Shown piece after piece: positions 54,304 to 64,000 of a DNA stretch of 64,000 nucleotides. The stretch lies in NCBI GenBank assembly GCA_014843695.1, contig CM026390.1:18968466-19032465 (forward strand). The letters run 5' to 3'. The stretch's first letter is position 1. Each line of letters opens with the position of its first letter. Below the pieces are notes generated by a model that had not been told where the DNA came from, did no database searches, and saw nothing but the letters and a program-made list of their open reading frames with translations. The translations under genes were made by a program, and so were the position numbers. Origin of the DNA: Archivesica marissinica. Taxonomy: Eukaryota; Mollusca; Bivalvia; Venerida; Vesicomyidae.

Positions 54304-55794
54304 CTTCGTTTTCTTTTATGTTGTCCCATGATAATTGCGCATTCAATTTATTGGCCTAAGGCCGATTGCATGTTATGTTTCATCCGCTGAGAGAACCTCA
54401 CAATCGACTTTTGAAAAACCGCATTACAACCATTCACTACACACTTGAATTAGTTCGCATTGACGTTAATTACTCGTCAAGTTATGAACATTAGACATGA
54501 CATTCATCTAATGCATTCTCATTTGATAACAAATATTTGCAATAACATATACAGTTGTCAACATTTTTTCTGTCTGCACCAGGTTAACTATTACAGTAAC
54601 TCTTCTTTTTCAGCAACGTTTTTACATTCCCAGACTCTTTTTCACCTGTAATTGTTTTTCAATGCGTTCGTTTTCGTCATCCCAGAATGGTCACAGTTAC
54701 CCATGGGAAGAATATTCAAGTGTATAAAGAGCATGTTAAATGCTTAATAAATATTTATGGTATCTATTATATTATTATTAGTTGACGCATAGGGCATGCT
54801 AAATGGATTACAAGCATTTTCAGAAAGTGGTTACAACAGCTATCAGCTATTTCAATAGCTTTCTATATTTCACTGGGAAGCATAAGATAAATGATATTAT
54901 TTTACCTTGCCAACTTGATACGCATTGGTTTATAAAACATGGTTTGGAATTCTGATGTGCATGAATTAACCACACATTCAAACGACACACCATGTTTTAT
55001 TCGCCAATAAATAACTAAAAGACAAACATATATTATACCAACATATCTAAAAGTAATAAGTGTTATTTTTTACAGTGAGTAAATGACGTCATAAAGCTAC
55101 GCACATGCTAGTTAAATGACGTCACATTTGATGTCACATGCTAAACAATGTTTTTTTTGCAGATTTAAACACGGTCAATTCATTATGTGCGTATACCAAT
55201 GACTATGCTCTACAATTAAATCGATTTCATACACAATTACACTCACAGACCAATTAAAAAATCGATATTCGGGGATCCGGCACAATATGTGTAACAGAAA
55301 ATATAAACTTACATATGGAAAATAATTATTTGAAAAATATGCATTAAGAGATATGTGAATCGTATACGACAGAATAATTCATAAATGCACAAAACACATA
55401 TGTAACTATAGCAACAATAAATTAGACACATCACGATATCTGTGTACCAGCGCGCATTAATTGCCTACACACGGCGACATGCAGCAGAACAAGCGCATTA
55501 TATTGTGTGACAGTCACGGTGCACGTCGATCAATGCAATCATTTCAATCAACATCTCGTCCAGAGATATCGAACTGCATTTCTAAAATTCACAAGCAGAT
55601 TAATATGTTCAAATGATCAGGGGACGGCTTCACACTGGTATAGCTAAGACTTAGCGCAAATAAGTTAATTATATCGATTTATATACGACTAGTTCTTAAA
55701 ATAGACATCAAATAGCAGATAACGTTACTTCTGGTGTACGACATATCGTCGATACGATAGTTTCACAGTTTTGTCAGGCAATCAAATCCTGTAG

Positions 55795-56215
55795 TTTTAT
55801 TTACCCTCGCCACCGCATAAATGCATATGGGCGAATACATATTTCAAAGTCCCTTAAGTTGCTCCGTCGGTTGTTCAGACATCGTCTTGCTTCCCAGTGT
55901 GACAATTCCTTGGTGCCGGTAGTGTCTTTCTTTCGAACGGTCCTTTTCAGGTCTCCTCAACATATGTCGCTCCGGCGCAGCAGAGACCACGGATTGCAAT
56001 TCTGGTCAATGATCTTCAAGACATCTCTGCATCCCAGGGTGACTATACCACATGTCGCTCCATCCCGACTTCACGATTAAGATTATGTACATCGAAGGAC
56101 CTGCGGTACATTGGCTGTGTCGACGAGTCCAAGTATTGGTTCAGCTGCTGCTGCGGAAAGTGCCTAGGTCACGACTTATACTTTGTGGAGGTTGACCTGG
56201 TTTGTCGGGACAATA
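55795..56215. other. GC-richer unrecognised segment
   Basis: It starts with ttaccctcgccaccgcataa, similar to a phrase at 15789 in the arrestin intron, so it may be a dispersed repeat. A 73-codon + strand frame (55859-56080) has no recognised domain. Confidence 0.35.
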
Positions 56216-56228
56216 CTGACCATTTAAC

Positions 56229-58220
56229 TACATGATTGGCTGGAATATATATTGTCTCTTTGATTGGCAGGAACATATATTGTCTCTTTGATTGGCTGGA
56301 ATATATATTGTCTCTTTGATTGGCAGAAACATATATTGTCTCTTTGATTGGCTGGAATATATATTGTCTCTTTGATTGGCAGAAACATATATTGTCTCTT
56401 TGATTGGCTGGAACATATATTGTCTCTTTGATTGGCAGGAATATATATTGTATCTTAGACTGGCTGGAATATATATTGTCTCTTTGATTGGCAGAAACAT
56501 ATATTGTCTCTTTGATTGGCTGGAACATATATTGTCTCTTTGATTGGCTGGAATATATATTGTCTCTTTGATTGGCAGAAATATATATTGTCTCTTTGAT
56601 TGGCTGGAACATATATTGTCTCTTTGATTGGCTGGAACATATATTGTCTCTTTGATTGGCTGGAATATATATTGTTTCTTTGATTGGCTGGAACATATAT
56701 TGTCTCTTTGATTGGCTGGAATATATATTGTTTCTTTGAATGGCAGGAATATATATTGTCTCTTTGATTGGCTGGAATATATATTGTTTCTTTGAATGGC
56801 TGGAATATATATTGTCTATTTGAATGGCAGGAATATATATTGTCTCTTTGATTGGCTGGAACATATATTGTCTCTTTGATTGGCTGGAATATATATTGTT
56901 TCTTTGATTGGCTGGAATATATATTGTTTATTTGAATGGCAGGAATATATATTGTGTCTTCGACTGGCAGGAACATATATTGTCTCTTTGAATGGCAGGA
57001 ACTTATATTGTCTCTTCGACTGGCTGGAACATATATTGTCTCATTGATTGGCAGGAACATATATTGTCTCTTTGATTGGCAGGAACATATATTGTCTCTT
57101 CGACCGGCTGGAATATATATTGTCTCTCTGATTGGCAGGAACATATGTTGTCTCTTTGATTGGCAGGAATATATATTGTCTATTTGAATGGCAGGAATAT
57201 ATATTGTCTCTTTGATTAGCTGGAATATATATTGTATCTTTGATTGACAGAAATATATATTGTCTATTTGAATGGCAGGAATATATATTGTCTATTTGAA
57301 TGGCAGGAATATATATTGTCTCTTTGATTGGCTGGAATATATATTGTGTCTTCGACTGGCAGGAACATATATTGTCTCTTTGAATGGCAGGAACATATAT
57401 TGTCTCTTCGACTGGCTGGAACATATATTGTCTCATTGATTGGCAGGAACATATATTGTCTCTTTGATTGGCAGGAACATATATTGTCTCTTCGACCGGC
57501 TGGAATATATATTGTCTCTTTGATTGGCAGGAACATATGTTGTCTCTTTGATTGGCAGGAATATATATTGTCTATTTGAATGGCAGGAATATATATTGTC
57601 TCTTTGATTGACAGGAATATATATTGTCTATTTGAATGGCAGGAATATATATTGTCTCTTTGATTGGCTGGAATATATATTGTATCTTTGATTGACAGGA
57701 ATATATATTGTATCTTTGATTGGCTGGAATATATATTGTATCTTTGATTGGCTGGAATATATATTGTATCTTTGATTGACAGGAATATATATTGTATCTT
57801 TGATTGGCTGGAATATATATTGTGTCTTCGACTGGCTGGAATGTATATTGTCTCTTAAACTGGCAGGAACATATATTGTCTCTTTGATTGGCTGGAATAT
57901 ATATTGTCTCTTTGATTGGCAGGAACATATATTGTCTCTTTGAATGGCAGGAACATATATTGTCTCTTCGACTGGCTGGAACATATATTGTCTCATTGAT
58001 TAGCAGGAACATATATTGTCTCTTTGATTGGCAGGAACATATATTGTCTCTTCGACCGGCTAGAATATATATTGGCTCTTTGATTGGCAGGAACATATAT
58101 TGTCTCTTTGATTGGCAGGCACATATATTGTCTCTTTGATTGGCAGGAACATATATTGTCTCTTTGATTGGCAGGCACATATATTGTCACTTTGATTGGC
58201 AGTAACATATATTGTCTCTT
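56229..58220. repeat. 28-bp minisatellite array with higher-order structure
   Basis: About 71 copies of a 28 bp unit (ggctggaatatatattgtct plus ctttgatt) with variants at ggctgg/ggcagg and atat/catat. A block of 14 units near 56936-57187 recurs at 57328 (392 bases later) and again, less exactly, at 57888. As 28 is not a multiple of three, many overlapping frames stay open with an 84-base period; none is taken as coding. Confidence 0.96.
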
Positions 58221-58849
58221 TCTTTGGCCTAAACATATGTTGCCTATTCGACAATCTGAAGCATAGAGGGAGAGAGGAAAGTGTGTGTATATGGCGAGAG
58301 GGGTGGTCCGTATTGTAAATTATGTTATGTGTCCCTGTGTAAACCACTGTACTTTAAATCTCAACCGAAGTACATTTACTGGGAATGACTAACGCACGGT
58401 CTAATAAGCAGAGTTACACTTTACTTCACAGCTTTGTCGTACGCGATTCAACGTGGCGGATATGTATTCGCTAATGGACTGTGAAACAGTAGAACACTGG
58501 TATAGATTTAATCAGAGATATATTCCATAATAACTCTGGTTATTATTAGCTACGCGTCACTGATACAGGTCACAAACTCATTGATACGGGTCTCGAGGGA
58601 GCGTGATTGTCTGTGTCGGTACACCATTAACCTGACCATGCATGCTGCTCAGGCTGCGCATTTATTGGAATTAGGAAATACACATATGTTCCGAGAAACA
58701 GATGCTAATTAGTTCAACCTCGATCTGAGCTGATCGAGATTGATATCTGATTTTGTATAACATGTCTTAATTTTAATTTCATTTCATTTAAATCTTTTGG
58801 GTTTACGCAGTACATGTATTTAGTTATTTTATGTCCCGATATTTTACAG
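58221..58849. other. no recognised feature
   Basis: Unique-looking DNA between two minisatellites. No gene recognised. Confidence 0.5.
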
Positions 58850-61800
58850 TTTGACCAATGCATTCACATATCCAAATACAGAGAGGTTTGAACAATGCAT
58901 ACACATATCCAAATACAGAGAGGTTTGAACAATGCATACACATATCCAAATACAGAAAGAGGTTTGAACAATGCATACACATATCCAAATACAGAAAGAG
59001 GTTTGAACAATGCATACACATATCCAAATACAGAAAGAGGTTTGAACAATGCATACACATATCCAAATACAGAAAGAGGTTTGAACAATGCATACACATA
59101 TCCAAATACAGAAAGAGGTTTGAACAATGCATACACATATCCAAATACAGAATGAGGTTTGAACAATGCATACACATATCCAAATACAGAAAGAGGTTTG
59201 AACAATGCATACACATATCCAAATACAGAAAGAGATTTGAACAATGCAATGAATGCATACACATATCCAAAAACAGAAAGAGGTTTGAACAATGCATACA
59301 CATATCCAAATACAGAAAGAGGTTTGAACAATGCATACACATATCCAAATATAGAAAGAGGTTTGAACAATGCATACACATATCCAAATACAGAAAGAGG
59401 TTTGAACAATGCATACACATATCCAAATACAGAAAGAGGTTTGAACAATGCATACACATATCCAAATACAGAAAGAGGTTTGAACAATGCATACACATAT
59501 CCAAATACAGAAAGAGGTCTGAACAATGCATTCACATATCCGAATACTGAAAGAGGTTTGAACAATGCATACACATATCCAAATACAGAAAGAGGTTTGA
59601 ACAATGCATACACATATCCAAATACAGACAGATGTTTGAACAATGCAATGAATGCATGCACATATCCAAATACAGAAAGAGGTTTGAACAATGCATACAC
59701 ATATCCAAATACAGAAAGAGGTCTGAACAATGCATTCACATATCCGAATACTGAAAGAGGTTTGAACAATGCATACACATATCCAAATACAGAAAGAGGT
59801 TTGAACAATGCATACACATATCCAAATACAGACAGATGTTTGAACAATGCAATGAATGCATGCACATATCCAAATACAGAAAGAGGTTTGAACAATGCAT
59901 ACACATATCCAAATACAGAAAGAGGTTTGAACAATGCATACACATATCCAAATACAGAAAGAGGTTTGAACAATGCATACAGATATCCAAATACAGAAAG
60001 AGGTTTGAACAATGCATACACATATCCAAATACAGAAAGAGGTTTGAACAATGCATACACATATCCAAATACAGAAAGAGGTTTGAACAATGCATACACA
60101 TATCCAAATACAGAAAGAGGTTTGAACAATGTTACAGATATCCAAATACAGAAAAAGGTTTGAACAATGCATACACATATCCAAATACAGAAAGAGGTTT
60201 GAACAATGCATACACATATCCAAATACAGAAAGAGGTTTGAACAATGCATACACATATCCAAATACAGAAAGAGGTTTGAACAATGCATACACATATCCA
60301 AATACAGAAAGAGGTTTGAACAATGCATACACATATCCGAATACAGAAAGAGTTTGAACAATGCATACACATATCCAAATACAGAAAGAGGTTTGAACAA
60401 TGCATACACATATCCGAATACAGAAAGAGGTTTGAAGAATGCATACACATATCCAAATACAGAAAGAGGTTTGAACAATGCAATGAATGCATACACATAT
60501 CCAAATACAGAAAGGGGTTTGAACAATGCAAAGAATGCATACACATATCCAAATACAGAAAGAGGTTTGAACAATGCATACACATATCCAAATACAGAAA
60601 GAGGTTTGAACAATGCAATGAATGCATACACATATCCAAATACAGAAAGAGGTTTGAACAATGCAATGAATGCATACACATATCAAAATACAGAAAGAGG
60701 TTTGAACAATGCATACATATATCCAAATACAGAAAGAGGTTTGAACAATGCAATGAATGCATACACATATCCAAATACAGAAAGAGGTTTGAACAATGCA
60801 TACACATATCCAAATACAGAAAGAGGTTTGAACAATGCAATGAATGCATACACATACCCAAATACAGAAAGAGGTTTGAACAATGCATACACATATATAA
60901 ATACAGAAAGAGGTTTTAACAATGCATACAAATATCCAAATACAGAAAGATGTTTGAACAATGCAATGAATGCATACACATATCCAAATACAGAAAGGGG
61001 TTTGAACAATGCAAACAATGCATACACATATCCAAATACAGAAAGAGGTTTGAACAATGCATACACATATCCAAATACAGAAAGAGGTTTGAACAATGCA
61101 ATGAATGCATACACAAATCCAAATACAGAAAGAGGTTTGAACAATGCAATGAATGCATACACATATCCAAATACAGAAAGTGGTTTGAACAATGCATACA
61201 TATATCCAAATACAGAAAGAGGTTTGAACAATGCAATGAATGCATACACATATCCAAATACAGAAAGAGGTTTGAACAATGCAATGAATGCATACACATA
61301 TCCAAATACAGAAAGAGGTTTGAACAATGCATACACATATCCAAATACAGAAAGAGGTTTGAACAATGCATACACATATACAAATACAGAAAGAGGTTTT
61401 ATCAATGCATACACATATCCAAATACAGAAAGATGTTTGAACAATGCAATGAATGCATACACATATCCAAATACAGAAAGATGTTTGAACAATGCAATGA
61501 ATGCATACACATATTCAAATACAGAAAGAGGTTTGAACAATGCATTCACATATCCGAATACAGAAAGAGGTATGAACAATGCATACACATATCCAAATAC
61601 AGAAAGAGGTTTGAACAATGCATACACATATCCAAATGCAGAAAGAGGTTTGAACAATGCATACAAATATCCAAATACAGAAAGAGGTTTGAGCAATGCA
61701 TTCACATATCCGAATACAGAAAGAGGTTTGAACAATGCATACACATATCCAAATACAGAAAGAGGTTTGAACAATGCATTCACATATCCAAATACAGAAA

Positions 61801-64000
61801 GAGGTTTGAACAATGCATACACATATCCGAATAGAGAAAGAGGTTTGAATAATACATACAGATATCCAAATACAGAAAGAGGTTTGAACAATTCATTCAC
61901 ATATCCAACTACAGATAGAGGTTTGAACAAGGCATACACATATCCGAATACAGAAAGGGGTTTGAACAATGGATACACATATCCAAATACAGCAAGATGT
62001 TTGAACAATGCATTCACATATCCGAATACAGAAAGTGGTTTGAACAATGCATACACATATCCAAATACAGAACAATGCATTCACATATCCAAATACAGAA
62101 AGAGGTTTGAAAATTGCATACACATATCCAAATACAGAAAGAGGTTTGAACAATGCATACACATATCCAAATACAGAAAGATGTTTGAACAATGCAATGA
62201 ATGCATACACATATCCAAATACAGCAAGAGGTTTGAACAATGCATTCACATATCCGAATACAGAAAGAGGTTTGAACAATGCATTCACATATCCGAATAC
62301 AGAAAGTGGTTTGAACAATGCATACACATATGCAAATACAGAACAATGCATTTACATATCCAAATACAGAAAGAGTTTTGAACAATGCATACACATATCC
62401 GAATACAGAAAGAGGTTTGAACAATGCATTCACATATCCAAATACAGAAAGAGGTTTGAACAATGCAATGAATGCATACACATATCCAAATACAGAAAGA
62501 GGATTGAACAATGCATTCACATATCCGAATACAGAAAGAGGTTTGAACAATGCATTCACATATCCAAATACAGAAAGAGGATTGAACAATGCATACACAT
62601 ATCCGAATACAGAAAGAGGTTTGAATAATGCATTCACATATCCAAATACAGAAAGAGGTTTGAATAATGCATACACATATCCAAATACAGAAAGAGGTTT
62701 GAACAATGCATACACATATCCAAATACAGAAAGAGGTTTGAACAATGCATTCACATATCCGAATACAGAAAGAGGTTTGAAAAATGCATTCACATATCCG
62801 AATACAGAAAGAGGTTTGAACAATGCATTCACATATCCAAATACTGAAAGAGGTTTGAACAATGCATTCACATATCCAAATTCAGAAAGAGGTTTGAACA
62901 ACGCATACACATATCCAAATACTGAAAGAGGTTTGAACAATGCATACACATATCCAAATATAGAAAGAGGTTTGAACAATGCAATGAATGCATACACATA
63001 TCCAAATACAGAAAGGGGTTTGAACAATGCAAAGAATGCATACACATATCCAAATACAGAAAGAGGTTTGAACAATGCATACACATATCCAAATACAGAA
63101 AGAGGTTTGAACAATGCAATGAATGCATACACATATCCAAATACAGAAAGAGGTTTGAACAATGCAATGAATGCATACACATATGCAAATACAGAAAGAG
63201 GTTTGAACAATGCAATGAATGCATACACATATCCAAATACAGAAAGAGGTTTGAACAATGCAATGAATGCATACACATATCCAAATACAGAAAGAGGTTT
63301 GAACAATGCAATGAATGCATACACATATCCAAATACAGAGAGGTTTGAACAATGCATACAGATATCCAAATACAGAAAGAGGTTTGAACAATGCAATGAA
63401 TGCATACACATATCCAAATACAGAAAGAGGTTTGAACAATGCATACACATATCCAAATACAGAAAGAGGTTTGAATAATGCATACACATATCCATATACA
63501 GACAGAGGTTTGAACAATGTATTCACATATCCGAATACAGAAAGAGGTTTGAACAATGCATTCACATATCCAAATACAGAAAGCGGTTTGAACAATGCAT
63601 ACACATATCCAAATACAGAAAGCGGTTTGAACAATGCATACACATATCCGAATACAGAAAGCGGTTTGAACAATGCATACACATATCCAAATACAGAAAG
63701 CGGTTTGAACAATGCATACACATATCCAAATACAGAAAGCGGTTTGAACAATGCATACACATATCCGAATACAGAAAGAGGTTTGAACAATGTATACAGA
63801 TATCCAAATACAGAAAGAGGTTTGAACAATGCATTCACATATCCAAATACAGAAAGAGGTTTGAATAATGCATACACATATCCAAATACAGAAAGAGGTT
63901 TGAACAATGCATTCACATATCCGAATACAGAAAGAGGTTTGAATAATGCATACACATATCCAAATACAGAAAGAGGTTTGAACAATGCATTCACATATCC
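58850..64000. repeat. 39/48-bp minisatellite array reaching the window edge
   Basis: More than 120 copies of a 39 bp unit (ggtttgaacaatgcatacac followed by atatccaaatacagaaaga). A 48 bp variant carries an extra nine bases (aatgcaatgaatgcat). Other variants include cattcac and tccgaata. Because 39, 48 and the nine-base insert are multiples of three, long frames stay open on both strands, up to 750 codons. They are a consequence of the unit length, and no start context, splice context or domain supports a protein. Confidence 0.96.

Larger units (their letters stand above)
52951..55790. other. gene-poor AT-rich region with small repeats
   Basis: No gene recognised. A direct duplication (53273-53391 and 53723-53845), a small inverted-repeat element (about 54206-54303, ends tgtttattagtgtaagat) and four TGACGTCA sites are present. 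These are listed separately or under findings. Confidence 0.5.

Noticed and set aside
56169..58347. Open frames with 28-residue repeats in the 28 bp array
   Set aside because: Open in many overlapping frames and both strands because of the repeat; no coding support.
58864..63994. Long open frames on both strands (up to 750 codons) in the 39/48 bp array
   Set aside because: The unit length is a multiple of three without stops in several frames, so long frames are expected by construction. There is no promoter, splice or domain evidence.

Overview
This window looks like non-coding-rich animal DNA, most likely from a mollusc and perhaps a bivalve. That is an inference from spliced metazoan genes, several families of tRNA-headed SINEs, CR1-like and other LINE relics, many short inverted-repeat elements and unusually abundant minisatellites. 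There is no bacterial-style gene organisation. Introns have GT-AG borders and the intergenic DNA is AT-rich.

Two protein-coding genes can be read with confidence. On the + strand an alpha-arrestin (ARRDC-type) gene runs from 14844 to the stop codon at 24026 in six phase-compatible exons; its first coding exon was not found. On the - strand a Shaw/Kv3-like voltage-gated potassium channel is represented by the end of its T1 domain (48763-48984) and a large exon carrying S1 to S6 and the cytoplasmic tail (44904 or 44985 to 46220). A small charged coiled-coil exon at 43551-43730 is either the channel's alternative last exon or the end of another - strand gene. The 5' exon of the channel lies outside what I could recognise.

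The layout is as follows. 1-5217: two minisatellites (77 bp and 47 bp units) separated by a 1000-base gap. 5218-14843: dispersed elements, 56 bp and 44 bp arrays, and a 5'-truncated LINE with a frameshift. 14844-26860: the alpha-arrestin gene, whose introns carry a degenerate 54/110 bp array, an internally deleted Tc1-like element, a hAT relic and SINEs. Its stop codon lies inside the first unit of a 2.6 kb array of 53 bp units packed with CACGTG. 26861-39600: SINEs, MITEs and small arrays. 39600-41920: a LINE 3' relic carrying consecutive 61 bp and 71 bp arrays. 41921-49360: the potassium channel gene with SINEs. 49360-56228: LINE relics and sparse unique DNA. 56229-58220: a 28 bp array. 58850-64000: a 39/48 bp array that runs off the window edge.

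The most interesting theme is that repeats appear to have been seeded from gene and element edges. Examples are copies of the exon 3 splice acceptor in the upstream arrestin intron, the E-box array that starts at the arrestin stop codon, and a 140 bp copy of the channel S6 region placed just upstream of its own exon. Others are arrays grown inside LINE 3' tails and a MITE terminal repeat amplified into an array. No CRISPR, functional tRNA or rRNA gene was found.
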